Assembly: GCA_902617375.1 (NCBI GenBank)
Contig: CACMWI010000003.1
Coordinates: 1-64,000, forward strand
DNA from: an uncultured Alphaproteobacteria bacterium
GTDB lineage: Bacteria; Pseudomonadota; Alphaproteobacteria; Methylaequorales; Methylaequoraceae
Direction of reading: 5' to 3'
Length of the DNA stretch: 64,000 nt
Part shown: piece after piece, positions 54,903 to 63,935 of the stretch
How the letters are laid out: every line of letters begins with the position of its first letter
Numbering within the stretch: position 1 is the first letter of the stretch
Made by a program: the position numbers and the translations under genes
Notes under the pieces: generated by a model
What the model saw: the letters and a program-made list of their open reading frames with translations, nothing else
Told to the model about the DNA's origin: nothing
Databases searched by the model: none

Positions 54903-56942
54903 TTAAATATTATTATTTATCTCAAGAGAACAAGAAGACATGGTAGGCGAATTTCTACTGACTGAGTCGGTCATATAAAAATTTGAAATATTTGATAAAA
55001 TATCATTTTTGCTAAAATTTCTTTTTACGGATTTCACTTTAAACATTTTCTCTGATTTGCATTCATTTATCTTCATTAAATTTGGGTATTGATTAAACAT
55101 TAAATTTCTTAATTCTTGAATCGAATTATACTCTCTTTCAATACCTAGTTCACTTAAAAACTTGTTGAAAAATTCCCAAGTATGTTCAACATTACTTATA
55201 GGCATTTTGATCTGTCTACTGATTTGTGCACGTCCCTCAAGGTTAACATAAATGCCTTCTTTTTCTGTGAAACAAGGCATTGGTATAATTACATCGGCTC
55301 TGCTTACCGCCTTATCACCATGATGCCCATGATAAATTACAAACGTATCTTTTGGAATTTTACTAAAATCAATTTCGTCAGCATCAAATAAATATAAAAC
55401 TTTATACTTTCCATTGTAAATATCTTTAATGTTGTTTCTTTTAGTATTTTTTTTGTTATAAAATTCCAAATCTAAAGCCCCTACTCTACCTGAATAATTT
55501 TGAAGTATATTAAAACCGTTCCAAGTAAAATCCTTTACTAAACTGTTATGAAGCGAAAGTAAATAATTGAAGATCTCTTCGCCCTCTGGAGAACATAAAG
55601 GGCCTTGCCCAATGATAAATAAGGGTTTTTTTGCTTTGGAAATTAATTTTTTATACATATTTTTTTGTAGATTAAGAATTGATGAATAACTATTTCCTAG
55701 TTCTATTGTTTTCATGGAAAGATCGTATTTATATCCGATTCTTATTACTGGGTAATTATTGTCTTTCTCTAATGACCTTTTTCTTAATCTCGCTCCAATG
55801 ATTGGAGCTTCTTTTCTAAGATCCGAACCAACTATAACGCATAAATCTGAATCGTCTATTCCAGAGATAGTACTATTAAAAAGATAAGATGATCTTTTCT
55901 TAGGAATAAAAAAAGAATTATCTTGTCTACAGTCAAGATTATCAGAATTAATCTTTTTGAGGAAAGATTTGAAAGAAAATATTGATTCACAATCAAGTAG
56001 GTTCCCGCAAAAAGAGAAAATTTTCTTCTTATCTGTTTCAGAAAACTTTGATTTTAAAAGCTTAAGAACAGTTTCTTCAGAACTTTCCTGAATATCGCCA
56101 TTACTGTCACGCACATAGAATCTGTCGATTCTTTGGTGATTTAAACCGTCATACGCAAATCTAGTTTTATCAGAAATCCATTCTTCATTTATATCTTCAT
56201 TGATTCTTGGAAGAACCCTCAATATTTTATCTCCTTTGGAATCAAGTCTTATGTTACTTCCAACTGCGTCGAAAACATCAATACTATTTGTTTTTTTCAA
56301 TTCCCAAGGCCTCGCGACAAAAGCATATGGCTTGGATGTAAGTGCACCAACTGGACAAAGATCAATTACATTTCCTGATAACTCAGAATCGATCGTTTTT
56401 TCTAAATAACTTGTTATCTCAGTATCCTCTCCTCTTCCAACAGTACCTAGTTGATTGTTACCAGCCACTTCTTCTGAAAAACGAACACATCTGGTGCAGT
56501 GAATGCATCTCGTCATATGCGTTTTAATTAAAGGCCCTAAATGTTTGTCTTTTACAGCCCTTTTTTTTTCAACAAATCTACTAAACCCTTTTCCGTAGGC
56601 CATGGCTTGATCTTGTAAATCACATTCTCCACCTTGATCACAAATTGGGCAGTCTAATGGATGGTTGATAAGTAAGAATTCCATTACGCCTTTTCTTGCT
56701 TTTTCAACCATTTCCGTATTCGTTTTTATGTTCATGCCCTCCGCTACTGGCATAGCACAAGATGCTACTGGTTTTACAGAGTTTTCCATTTCAACAAGGC
56801 ACATTCTGCAGTTTCCCGCAATTGACAACCTTTCGTGATAACAAAAGCGCGGGATCTCTATTCCTGCAATTTCGCATGCTTGAAGAACAGTTATACCATC
56901 ATCTACCTTTATAGGTTTTTCATTTATAAAAATTTTTGGCAT
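54903..56942 (-). CDS. nuoG: NADH-quinone oxidoreductase subunit G
   Basis: A 679-residue peripheral-arm subunit. Seen: the 2Fe-2S ligands C34, C45, C48 and C62; the His-ligated cluster H94, C98, C101 and C107; and the 4Fe-4S ligands C146, C149, C152 and C196, followed by a molybdopterin-oxidoreductase-like domain without an obvious cofactor site. Length is close to the mitochondrial-type 690. The fourth motif that binds the extra N7 cluster in E. coli was not seen. It follows nuoF by 1 nt. Confidence 0.96.
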   Translation of the reverse strand: MPKIFINEKPIKVDDGITVLQACEIAGIEIPRFCYHERLSIAGNCRMCLVEMENSVKPVASCAMPVAEGMNIKTNTEMVEKARKGVMEFLLINHPLDCPICDQGGECDLQDQAMAYGKGFSRFVEKKRAVKDKHLGPLIKTHMTRCIHCTRCVRFSEEVAGNNQLGTVGRGEDTEITSYLEKTIDSELSGNVIDLCPVGALTSKPYAFVARPWELKKTNSIDVFDAVGSNIRLDSKGDKILRVLPRINEDINEEWISDKTRFAYDGLNHQRIDRFYVRDSNGDIQESSEETVLKLLKSKFSETDKKKIFSFCGNLLDCESIFSFKSFLKKINSDNLDCRQDNSFFIPKKRSSYLFNSTISGIDDSDLCVIVGSDLRKEAPIIGARLRKRSLEKDNNYPVIRIGYKYDLSMKTIELGNSYSSILNLQKNMYKKLISKAKKPLFIIGQGPLCSPEGEEIFNYLLSLHNSLVKDFTWNGFNILQNYSGRVGALDLEFYNKKNTKRNNIKDIYNGKYKVLYLFDADEIDFSKIPKDTFVIYHGHHGDKAVSRADVIIPMPCFTEKEGIYVNLEGRAQISRQIKMPISNVEHTWEFFNKFLSELGIEREYNSIQELRNLMFNQYPNLMKINECKSEKMFKVKSVKRNFSKNDILSNISNFYMTDSVSRNSPTMSSCSLEINNNI

Positions 56943-56943
56943 G

Positions 56944-58209
56944 TCATGCTACATTTTTCTTTTGAATTCTTTTTAAAATATCCTTTTTAAAGTGTTTGAG
57001 TAAACCTTGAATTGGCCATGCCGCTGCGTCCCCAAGTGCACATATGGTATGTCCTTCGATTTGATGTGTGACTTCTTCGAGCATTTGGACTTCTTCAAAT
57101 GAACATTCATTATTTTCTAATCTTTTCATTACCCGCATAAGCCATCCTGTTCCTTCTCTACAAGGGGTACACTGTCCGCAAGACTCATGTTTGTAAAACT
57201 CTGCGAGTCTTGCAATTGCGCTAACTACGTCGGTTTGTTTGTTCATTACAATTATGCCGCCTGTTCCAAGCCCAGAGCCAGCATTTTTGAGTGAATCAAA
57301 ATCCATAAGGACATTTTCACATTCTGACTTTGGTAAAAGTGGAACTGAAGAACCACCAGGGATTATAGCCAAAAGATTGTCCCAACCACCTATAACATCT
57401 CCAGCATATTTTTGAATAAGATATTTGAGAGGAACGCCCAGTTCTTCTTCAACATTACAGGGTTTATTTACCTGACCAGAAATACAGAAAATTTTGGAGC
57501 CAGTGTTATTTTCCCTTCCAAGACTTGAAAACCATTCAGGGCCTCTTCTAAGGATTGTTGGAACAACAGCAATTGTCTCGACATTGTTAACAGTGGTTGG
57601 TTTGCCAAAAACACCTACGTTTGCAGGAAAAGGTGGTTTTAATCTGGGTTGACCTTTTTTTCCTTCAAGACTCTCTATAAGAGCAGTTTCTTCACCACAG
57701 ACGTATGCTCCAGATCCATAGTGAATATAGATATCGAAATTAATTTTAAGTCCAAGGATGTTTTTACCTAAAAAACCTTTTGAATATGCATCGTCAATTG
57801 CCGTTTGTAAGATTTTTGCTTCATTATAAAACTCACCTCTGATATAGATATAACATTTATCAGCTCCAATTGCATAACCTGAAATCAAACATCCTTCGAC
57901 CAATTTGTGAGGTTCATTTCTTATTATATCTCTATCTTTACAAGTTCCAGGTTCTCCTTCATCAGCGTTAATTACAAGATAATGCTGCCTACCCGATATT
58001 TTAGGCATGAAGTCCCACTTCATTCCTGTCGAAAAACCTGCACCACCTCTACCTCTGAGACCAGAGTCTTTTATCTTATTGATTATATCTTGCTTGTCTA
58101 ACTTTAGAATTTTACTTATATTTTTCCAATCACCTCTTTTAAGGGCACCCTTAATTGATTCGTCATGTTTACCATAAAGGTTTGAAAAAATGATGTTTTC
58201 TTTTTTCAT
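56944..58209 (-). CDS. nuoF: NADH-quinone oxidoreductase subunit F
   Basis: A 421-residue subunit holding the NADH site, FMN and one 4Fe-4S cluster (N3). Seen: [16 protein letters not shown] (about 50-64, NADH/FMN region), [42 protein letters not shown], and the cluster motif [14 protein letters not shown] near residue 345 with a further Cys near 390. Length is standard. It lies 2 nt after nuoE. Confidence 0.97.
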   Translation of the reverse strand: MKKENIIFSNLYGKHDESIKGALKRGDWKNISKILKLDKQDIINKIKDSGLRGRGGAGFSTGMKWDFMPKISGRQHYLVINADEGEPGTCKDRDIIRNEPHKLVEGCLISGYAIGADKCYIYIRGEFYNEAKILQTAIDDAYSKGFLGKNILGLKINFDIYIHYGSGAYVCGEETALIESLEGKKGQPRLKPPFPANVGVFGKPTTVNNVETIAVVPTILRRGPEWFSSLGRENNTGSKIFCISGQVNKPCNVEEELGVPLKYLIQKYAGDVIGGWDNLLAIIPGGSSVPLLPKSECENVLMDFDSLKNAGSGLGTGGIIVMNKQTDVVSAIARLAEFYKHESCGQCTPCREGTGWLMRVMKRLENNECSFEEVQMLEEVTHQIEGHTICALGDAAAWPIQGLLKHFKKDILKRIQKKNVA

Positions 58210-58211
58210 GA

Positions 58212-58802
58212 TTATTTAACCGGTTCGGACCCTTTCCTTTTTGATTGTGGACCAATTTTTACTTTTTTGTTCATTTTGAGACTATCAAGAAGTGTATTCA
58301 AGCTTTCAGAATCTAAATCTTCATAATAATTCTCATTTATTTTGACAACAGGTGCATTTACACATGCCCCGAGACATTCAACACGTCCAAGAGAAAATAA
58401 ACCGTCTTCAGTTATTCCTCCAATTTCAAGTCCAAATTTTTTTTTACATAAATCAAGCATTGGATCAGATCCTCTTAACATACAAGGTGTAGTTGTGCAA
58501 ACTTCAATGTGAAATTTACCAACAGGTGACAAATTATACATAGAATAGAATGTTGCTATTTCAAGTACTTTGATTTCAGGAACTTCTATGAAGTTAGAAA
58601 CATATTCAATTGCTTTTTTTGGAAGCCAGCCATGATTTTGTTCTTGTGCTATAGATAAAAGGGGCATTATTGAACTTTCTTTAAAATTACTTGGGTACAT
58701 TTTGATGATTTTTTTTGCTTTGGTAAGATTTTCACTACTAAAGTTGAACGTCAATGGTTGACTTTGTTCTTCGGCAATAATCTTAAATTTGCTTGTACTC
58801 AT
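58212..58802 (-). CDS. nuoE: NADH-quinone oxidoreductase subunit E
   Basis: A 196-residue thioredoxin-fold subunit with 2Fe-2S cluster N1a. Seen: [41 protein letters not shown], and ligands C102, C107, C143 and C147 in CTTTPC and CLGAC. A Lys-rich tail of about 20 residues follows the conserved core. It overlaps nuoD by 4 bp (ATGA). Confidence 0.96.
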   Translation of the reverse strand: MSTSKFKIIAEEQSQPLTFNFSSENLTKAKKIIKMYPSNFKESSIMPLLSIAQEQNHGWLPKKAIEYVSNFIEVPEIKVLEIATFYSMYNLSPVGKFHIEVCTTTPCMLRGSDPMLDLCKKKFGLEIGGITEDGLFSLGRVECLGACVNAPVVKINENYYEDLDSESLNTLLDSLKMNKKVKIGPQSKRKGSEPVK

Positions 58803-59971
58803 CTGTCAATCTCTCCAAAAACGATATCAAGGCTTCCAATAATTGCAACAAGATCAGAAAGCATATGACCTTTTGATAAAAACTCTGTGGATTGAAGGAA
58901 AGCAAAACCTGGAGCTCTAATTTTACACCTATACGGTTTATTAGTTCCATCAGATATAAGATAAACACCAAATTCACCTTTGGGAGCCTCAACGCAAGTG
59001 TAGGTCTCACCTTTTGGAACATGAAAACCTTCAGTAAATAACTTAAAGTGGTTAATCAAAGATTCCATCGAAGATTTCATTTCGTTTCTCTTTGGAGGAA
59101 CTATTCTTGGATCATCGGAAATCGAAGGACCAACAGGAAGTTTTTTAAGACATTGTTTTATAATAACTATGGACTGTCTCATTTCTTCAACTCTTACGAG
59201 AAATCTCTCAAAACAATCACCGTTGGTGCCAATGGGTATCTTAAAATCTAATTCAGAATAGCAATCATAGGGCTGATTTCTTCTTAAATCCCATTCAACA
59301 CCAGATGCTCTTAGACAAGGTCCAGAAAAACCTTTATTTAAAGCTTCTTCCTTATTTATTTTGCCGATGTCAACGCTTCTTTGTCTAAAAATTCTGTTAG
59401 TTTCTAATAGTTTCTCTAAATCATTAATTTTTTTTGGAAATCTGTTACAAAAACTTGCTATGTCTTCGGTCAGACCGTCTGGTAAATCTCTGTGTACACC
59501 TCCTGGTCGAAAGTAGGCAGAATGAAGTCTTGAACCGGAAACTCTTTCGTAAAACTCCATCATGACTTCTCTCTCTTCAAACAACCATAAGAATGGTGTC
59601 ATCGCACCAACATCTAATGCAAATGTTGTTAAATTTAAGATATGATTAAGAATTCTTGTAATTTCAGAAAACATTACTCGTATAAATTGTCCTCTGGGAG
59701 GAACATCTATCTCTAAAAGTTTCTCAATAGCAAGGGAATAAGCGTGCTCTTGACACATTGGTGATACATAATCAAGTCTGTCAAAGTATGGTAAGGCTTG
59801 TATATAAGTTTTGTTTTCTATCAATTTTTCAGTTCCTCTATGAAGAAGTCCGATATGAGGGTCAGCTCTTTCTACAACCTCCCCATCAAGCTCTAAAACT
59901 AAACGAAGAACACCGTGAGCCGCTGGATGCTGAGGTCCGAAATTAAGTGAATAATTTTCTCTCTTAGTCAT
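58799..59971 (-). CDS. nuoD: NADH-quinone oxidoreductase subunit D
   Basis: A 390-residue subunit lining the quinone site. Seen from the chosen ATG 59971: [20 protein letters not shown] with the quinone-region His, [38 protein letters not shown], and PKGEFGVYL with the C-terminal DIVFGEIDR. In-frame codons upstream (to 60040) lie inside nuoC and add residues the family lacks, so I start at 59971, where it overlaps nuoC by 8 bp. Confidence 0.96.
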   Translation of the reverse strand: MTKRENYSLNFGPQHPAAHGVLRLVLELDGEVVERADPHIGLLHRGTEKLIENKTYIQALPYFDRLDYVSPMCQEHAYSLAIEKLLEIDVPPRGQFIRVMFSEITRILNHILNLTTFALDVGAMTPFLWLFEEREVMMEFYERVSGSRLHSAYFRPGGVHRDLPDGLTEDIASFCNRFPKKINDLEKLLETNRIFRQRSVDIGKINKEEALNKGFSGPCLRASGVEWDLRRNQPYDCYSELDFKIPIGTNGDCFERFLVRVEEMRQSIVIIKQCLKKLPVGPSISDDPRIVPPKRNEMKSSMESLINHFKLFTEGFHVPKGETYTCVEAPKGEFGVYLISDGTNKPYRCKIRAPGFAFLQSTEFLSKGHMLSDLVAIIGSLDIVFGEIDR

Positions 59972-60587
59972 TTTTATGATCTGATTTTTCATCCCCAGGC
60001 AGGTATTTTCCCATTCCTTCCCATGGACTGAGGTTGTCAAAATTTCTATACTCTTGGTCTAACTTAACCGGTTCTGTAACTATTCTGCTAAGTTCATTGT
60101 CATATTTAACCTGAGTAAAACCAGTTAAGGGGAAATCCTTACGTAAAGGATGCCCTTGAAAATCATAATCTGTTAATAGTCTTCTAAGATCTGGGTGATC
60201 CTTAAACCTTATACCAAATAAATCCCATATTTCTCTCTCACACCAACCAGCACAAGAATAAATTTCGTTGATAGAGGGTAAAGCAGATTCCTCTGAAACA
60301 TTAACCTTTACCTTCAAACGAAAATTCTTTGAAATACTCAATAAACTATAGACGACCATAAATCTTGCTGTTTTTTCGGGAAAGTCAACAGCTGTGATAT
60401 CAATAAGACATTCCATACCAAGTGATGGGTTGTCTTTAAGAAATAAAAGAATTTTAGTTAAATCCTTGACTGAACAATTTAAATTAATTTCCCCTTTATT
60501 TATAGTTAGTTCATATTTACAAAATGTTAAAAGACTTTTGATTAATTGGTAGATTTCTTTTATATATTTTTCATCCAAATTCTTCAT
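59964..60587 (-). CDS. nuoC: NADH-quinone oxidoreductase subunit C
   Basis: A 207-residue peripheral-arm subunit. Seen: [56 protein letters not shown] (two adjacent conserved stretches), [30 protein letters not shown], and a C-terminal [13 protein letters not shown]. It is the separate form, not the NuoCD fusion of E. coli. It overlaps nuoB by 4 bp (ATGA). Confidence 0.96.
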   Translation of the reverse strand: MKNLDEKYIKEIYQLIKSLLTFCKYELTINKGEINLNCSVKDLTKILLFLKDNPSLGMECLIDITAVDFPEKTARFMVVYSLLSISKNFRLKVKVNVSEESALPSINEIYSCAGWCEREIWDLFGIRFKDHPDLRRLLTDYDFQGHPLRKDFPLTGFTQVKYDNELSRIVTEPVKLDQEYRNFDNLSPWEGMGKYLPGDEKSDHKND

Positions 60588-61120
60588 GCTCTTATAATCT
60601 TATTATCTCTCATTATTTTCTTTTGTAATTGGAGAATTCCGTAAAGCAGGGCTTCAGCGGTTGGAGGACATCCAGGTACATAAATATCAACAGGAACTAT
60701 TTTATCGCAACCTCTAACTACAGAGTATGAATAGTGATAATAGCCTCCACCATTTGCGCAGCTTCCCATTGAAATCACCCATCTTGGCTCAGGCATTTGG
60801 TCATAAACCTTTCTTAGAGCTGGAGCCATTTTATTTGTGAGAGTTCCAGCAACAATCATAACATCAGATTGTCTTGGGCTTGGTCTAAATACAATACCAA
60901 ATCTGTCAAAATCATACCTACTTGCTGCTGATTGCATCATTTCAACAGCACAGCAAGCTAAGCCGAAACTCATTGGCCATAACGAGCCAGATCTTGCCCA
61001 ATTAATGAGATCCTTAACTTTAGTTACTAAGAAACCGTTAGAACTGACTTGGTTGCTCAATTCGTCAAAATTATTGGCGTTTACTTTTTTTAATTCCAAT
61101 CTAATGCTCCTTCCATCCAT
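60584..61120 (-). CDS. nuoB: NADH-quinone oxidoreductase subunit B
   Basis: A 178-residue subunit carrying terminal cluster N2. Seen: [20 protein letters not shown], with ligands C56, C57, C121 ([15 protein letters not shown]) and C151 ([11 protein letters not shown]). It overlaps the 3' end of nuoA by 31 bp, unusually long; the start ATG at 61120 is supported because GGAG-like bases lie within nuoA, but a start a little downstream is possible. Confidence 0.95.
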   Translation of the reverse strand: MDGRSIRLELKKVNANNFDELSNQVSSNGFLVTKVKDLINWARSGSLWPMSFGLACCAVEMMQSAASRYDFDRFGIVFRPSPRQSDVMIVAGTLTNKMAPALRKVYDQMPEPRWVISMGSCANGGGYYHYSYSVVRGCDKIVPVDIYVPGCPPTAEALLYGILQLQKKIMRDNKIIRA

Positions 61121-61443
61121 TCATAAACAAATCCTATAGTTAAAACTAATAGGAAAAACATCATTGATGAGAAGCCGAATAAGCCCAAATCCTTAAAGGC
61201 GACAGCCCAAGGAAAGAGAAAAACTATTTCTAAATCAAAAATAATAAATAGAATGGCTACTAGATAAAATTTTACTTCAAAACGACTTCTTGAGTCGTCA
61301 AATGGGTCAAAGCCGCACTCATATGTTGAGTTTTTATCAGCATAAGCGTTTCTTTCGCCAACAACTAACGATGAAAAAATTGCACCAATAGAAATACCAA
61401 AGGCAAGAATTAAAAACACTAAAATAGGTAAATATTCTGTCAT
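61090..61443 (-). CDS. nuoA: NADH-quinone oxidoreductase subunit A
   Basis: A 117-residue membrane subunit with three hydrophobic segments. Seen: [12 protein letters not shown] at the start, [40 protein letters not shown] (two adjacent conserved motifs), and a third helix ending [13 protein letters not shown] chose ATG 61443 over ATG 61449 because GAGAAG (61456-61451) is correctly spaced (7 nt) only for the former, and the family begins M(T)EYLP. A TATAAT at 61463-61458 is adjacent but would remove this Shine-Dalgarno if used alone. Confidence 0.95.
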   Translation of the reverse strand: MTEYLPILVFLILAFGISIGAIFSSLVVGERNAYADKNSTYECGFDPFDDSRSRFEVKFYLVAILFIIFDLEIVFLFPWAVAFKDLGLFGFSSMMFFLLVLTIGFVYEWMEGALDWN

Positions 61444-61488
61444 AATCATACTTCTCTATTATATAATAACAATAATGCGTTTTCACAG

Positions 61489-62643
61489 TTAATTATTTAA
61501 AATTTCATTAACTCTATCAATACTATATTTGTAAGTTCCATAATCATCGCTTAATGTAAGTTTTTTTTCTCTTAATGACATTATTGCATTAGACAAAAAA
61601 TCACAACCTGCTTTCTTTATTTTCCCTTTGTAATGATACCAGGAGCCACCATCACCTACGCGACAAAATGAATCGTTGCTGATGTGAAGATGAGTAATTA
61701 ATATTATTTTTGCGTTAAATCCTAAAGATCTCATCACATTTAGAGCTAAAGGGATATTGAGTAAAGGAACTTCATAGATTTGTCCACTCCCAGAAATTAC
61801 AATTGTCTCATTACTTCCTAACAAGCCTTTCTTCGATTTTGGAGCAAGAATAAAAATTTCATAATTTTGAAATTTATCAATTTTCCCACCCAATAATGAA
61901 AAGGCAAGTAATTTTGATTCTGCCACATCAGCTATACTTACAAGTGAATTTTCGCCAAAAAATAGGTTTTTAACATCCTCTGGTAATAAAGATTCAATAA
62001 TATTCTGTTGATATCCATAATCATCATACAATGATCTGATTGCTTCATCTAAAGACATTGGTGCAGGTACTAATTGGGTCCTAATAAAGTCTTGAGCAAT
62101 TTGATTGTCTTTATTAACAGCATTGGCATATAATCTTAAAATGTTATCAAATGTCATTTCATAAGCACCTATAATCTGGTCTCCATATAATGAAAAAAAC
62201 TTACATTCTGTGGGGTGTTTTAAAAAAACCTTTGACGACCTATCTATCAATGAAGTTAAAGGGCCTTTGCCCAGTGAAGTAAAAGTTTCTATTCTGATCT
62301 TTACAGGTTTCTCATCTTTTAATTGTTCTGCATAGAATCTTATGGAGTTGGTGGTTATCTCCTCTGGAGTAAGTTGGTTACCCCCACCTCTAACTTCACC
62401 TCCCCTTCTATCCTCAGGAATTGGATTAAATTTTTTCAATTTTACGTTTAATAAATCTAAAAGTTCTGAATGTGGTGAAGTTTCGCATATGTCATCATTA
62501 GCTTCAACTTTTTTACTGTCTCCAGGAGAAGCAAAATCAATTTTATCTTCTTCTTCAGGATCAGTTAATTCTTGAGAATTAATATTTACTGAGGTTACTA
62601 ATAAGATCAATAATAATAAGACAGGAAATTTAGTTTTTTTCAT
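61489..62643 (-). CDS. Secreted protein of unknown function with four cysteines
   Basis: I do not recognise this 384-residue protein. Seen: a clear signal peptide (basic KKTK, hydrophobic 7-19, probable cleavage after about residue 23), an acidic linker (25-60), a Gly/Arg-rich stretch GGEVRGGGNQ (81-90), and a folded-looking C-terminal part with KIILITHLH, GDGGSWYHYKG and alternating hydrophobic segments. The mature part has only four Cys (C53, C147, C327, C347), which could form two periplasmic disulfides. No membrane segment follows the signal, and no lipobox was seen. It lies 39 bp before nuoA, on the same strand and downstream of two tRNAs. Coding quality matches its neighbours. Confidence 0.82.
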   Translation of the reverse strand: MKKTKFPVLLLLILLVTSVNINSQELTDPEEEDKIDFASPGDSKKVEANDDICETSPHSELLDLLNVKLKKFNPIPEDRRGGEVRGGGNQLTPEEITTNSIRFYAEQLKDEKPVKIRIETFTSLGKGPLTSLIDRSSKVFLKHPTECKFFSLYGDQIIGAYEMTFDNILRLYANAVNKDNQIAQDFIRTQLVPAPMSLDEAIRSLYDDYGYQQNIIESLLPEDVKNLFFGENSLVSIADVAESKLLAFSLLGGKIDKFQNYEIFILAPKSKKGLLGSNETIVISGSGQIYEVPLLNIPLALNVMRSLGFNAKIILITHLHISNDSFCRVGDGGSWYHYKGKIKKAGCDFLSNAIMSLREKKLTLSDDYGTYKYSIDRVNEILNN

Positions 62644-62650
62644 TTAAACA

Positions 62651-62656
62651 ACTATA
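62651..62656 (-). promoter_or_regulatory. -10 box for the unknown secreted protein, probably leaderless
   Basis: TATAGT on the minus strand ends seven bases before the ATG at 62643, so transcription would begin at or next to the start codon. The sequence at the expected -35 position is only TTTAAT (62679-62674, 17-bp spacer). No Shine-Dalgarno precedes the ATG. The rest of 62657-62709 is AT-rich with no gene; a weak 6-bp AT-only inverted repeat there is not a convincing tRNA terminator. Confidence 0.5.
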
Positions 62657-62709
62657 CATTTTTAAAATACATCATTAAATAAATATTTTAAAACAGAACT
62701 GAAAATGGG

Positions 62710-62786
62710 TGGCGGGAGTGACGGGACTCGAACCCGCGGCCTCCTGCGTGACAGGCAGGCGTTCTAACCAACTGAACTACACCCCC
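62710..62786 (-). tRNA. tRNA-Asp (GTC)
   Basis: A complete cloverleaf with the CCA end encoded (62712-62710). The acceptor arm GGGGGTG (62786-62780) pairs with CACTCCC (62720-62714) through one G-U, the discriminator is G at 62713, the anticodon loop reads CTGTCAC with anticodon GTC, and the T arm has GGGTTCGAGTCCC. It follows tRNA-Val after 4 nt, so both are probably cut from one precursor. The hup-tRNA-nuoA neighbourhood is common in alphaproteobacteria. Confidence 0.97.
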
Positions 62787-62790
62787 AGAC

Positions 62791-62866
62791 TGGTGGGCGG
62801 TGAGAGGATCGAACTCCCGACATCCACGGTGTAAACGTGGCGCTCTCCCAGCTGAGCTAACCGCCC
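62791..62866 (-). tRNA. tRNA-Val (TAC)
   Basis: A complete cloverleaf with encoded CCA (62793-62791). The acceptor arm GGGCGGT (62866-62860) pairs perfectly with ACCGCCC (62801-62795), the discriminator is A at 62794, the D arm reads TAGCTCAGCTGGGAGAGC, the anticodon loop TTTACAC gives anticodon TAC, and the T arm is GGGAGTTCGATCCTC. It is the first of two tandem tRNAs. CATACT (62878-62873) seven bases upstream is a weak candidate -10. Confidence 0.97.
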
Positions 62867-62965
62867 ATAATCAGTATGTTTATAAATTATTTTAATAAAA
62901 TTTAAAACAATTAATTTTTAATCCTTTATCAATTATAATAATTTTGGAGAATTAAGAAAACAATC
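62867..62965. promoter_or_regulatory. Divergent AT-rich region between tRNA-Val and the uracil-DNA glycosylase gene
   Basis: These 99 bases serve the tRNAs (minus) and the glycosylase (plus). On the plus strand TATAAT occupies 62934-62939, predicting a start near 62946. GGAGA at 62946-62950 lies about 15 nt before the ATG, too far for a normal ribosome site. On the minus strand CATACT (62878-62873) or TATAAA (62884-62879) could be the tRNA -10, without a clear -35. No GAAC or GTTC repeat of the LexA type was seen. Confidence 0.45.
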
Positions 62966-63628
62966 ATGTATAAATCTTTGAATTCACTGAATGAAAGAAT
63001 AATCAGATGTATGAAATGTCAGAGGTTAGTAAATTTCAGAGAAAGTATTGCACTTAAAAAAACTAAAAGATTTATAAAAGATAACTACTGGGGTAAACCT
63101 GTAATAGGATTTGGAGATCCTAATGCAAAAATTATTATAGTTGGCCTTGCTCCAGCGGCACACGGTGGGAATAGAACTGGAAGGGTTTTTACAGGTGACA
63201 AATCAGCTGATTTTTTATTTAAGTGTCTACATAAAGCTAAATTATCTAACCAACCCTACTCAATACACTTAAATGACGGACTGATTCTAAAAAATGTGTA
63301 CATGACTCCGGCGTTAAAATGTGTGCCGCCTGAAGATAAGCCAAAGGCTGAAGAACTAAAAAAATGTTTTATTTATCTAAGCGAAGAGATTTCATACTTA
63401 GAAAATGCAAAAATTATATTAGCATTAGGTAAAATTGCGTTTGAAAGCTGTGTAAAACTTTTTAATCTTAAACCATCCTTGTATAAATTTATTCATGGTT
63501 CAGAGTATTCTATAAACAAAAGACTAAAAATCTTAGCTTGTTACCACCCTAGCCCAAGAAATGTTAACACTGGAAAGATCAACGAGGCGCAAATGGTTGA
63601 GATCTTGAATATTGTAAGAAACTGTTAA
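62966..63628 (+). CDS. Family 5 uracil-DNA glycosylase (UDGb type)
   Basis: A 220-residue DNA repair enzyme that excises uracil and some other deaminated bases. Seen: four Cys able to bind a 4Fe-4S cluster (C15, C18, C119, C134), the active-site motif GLAPAAHGGNRTGRVFTGD (60-78), which has the family-5 pattern lacking the catalytic Asn/Asp of families 1 and 2, and the second motif HPSPRNVNTG (194-203). It is alone on the plus strand between two minus-strand operons and convergent with hup, with a shared terminator hairpin between them. Confidence 0.9.
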   Translation: MYKSLNSLNERIIRCMKCQRLVNFRESIALKKTKRFIKDNYWGKPVIGFGDPNAKIIIVGLAPAAHGGNRTGRVFTGDKSADFLFKCLHKAKLSNQPYSIHLNDGLILKNVYMTPALKCVPPEDKPKAEELKKCFIYLSEEISYLENAKIILALGKIAFESCVKLFNLKPSLYKFIHGSEYSINKRLKILACYHPSPRNVNTGKINEAQMVEILNIVRNC

Positions 63629-63656
63629 ATCACACCTCATCTAGTAAGATGTGATT
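63628..63656. terminator. Bidirectional intrinsic terminator between the UDG gene and hup
   Basis: AATCACA (63628-63634) and TGTGATT (63650-63656) are perfect inverted arms starting on the last base of the UDG gene's stop codon. A second inner pair, CATCT (63638-63642) and AGATG (63647-63651), competes with the outer arms. On the plus strand a T-rich tract (TGATTTTATTTTT) follows; on the minus strand the run after the stem is shorter (ATTTAA), so termination is probably better for the glycosylase gene. Confidence 0.7.
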
Positions 63657-63662
63657 TTATTT

Positions 63663-63935
63663 TTAGTTGAGTGATTCTTTTAAGCTTTTTCCAGGTCTAA
63701 ATTTTGGAACATTGGCAGCAGGAATATTAATTGAAGCACCAGTTTGTGGATTCCTTCCGGTAGTTGCTTTTCTTTTTGAAACTAAAAAAGTACCAAAACC
63801 TACAAGTCTGATATCTCCCCCACCTTTAAGTTCCGAAGTAATTGTGTCAAAAACAGCATCAACTGCTTTTGCGCTGTCACTTTTATTTAAACCAGTATGG
63901 TCTGAAACTTTGTTAACTAGATCGTTTTTATTCAC
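63663..63935 (-). CDS. hup: DNA-binding protein HU
   Basis: A 90-residue histone-like protein that bends and compacts DNA. Seen: MNKNDLVNKVSDHTGLNKSD, GGDIRLVGFGTFLVSKRKAT, and the arm signature GRNPQTGASINIPAANVPKFRPGK. Length is standard. The start is GTG at 63935, preceded by a strong AGGGGG Shine-Dalgarno (about 6 nt away); no ATG is available nearby. In relatives lon lies directly upstream, which would be outside the right edge here. Confidence 0.96.
   Translation of the reverse strand: MNKNDLVNKVSDHTGLNKSDSAKAVDAVFDTITSELKGGGDIRLVGFGTFLVSKRKATTGRNPQTGASINIPAANVPKFRPGKSLKESLN

Noticed and set aside
62710-62866. The tandem tRNAs as an integration (att) site for a mobile element
   Set aside because: No integrase, no repeated tRNA 3' fragment and no foreign-looking genes lie on either side; flanks are conserved housekeeping genes.
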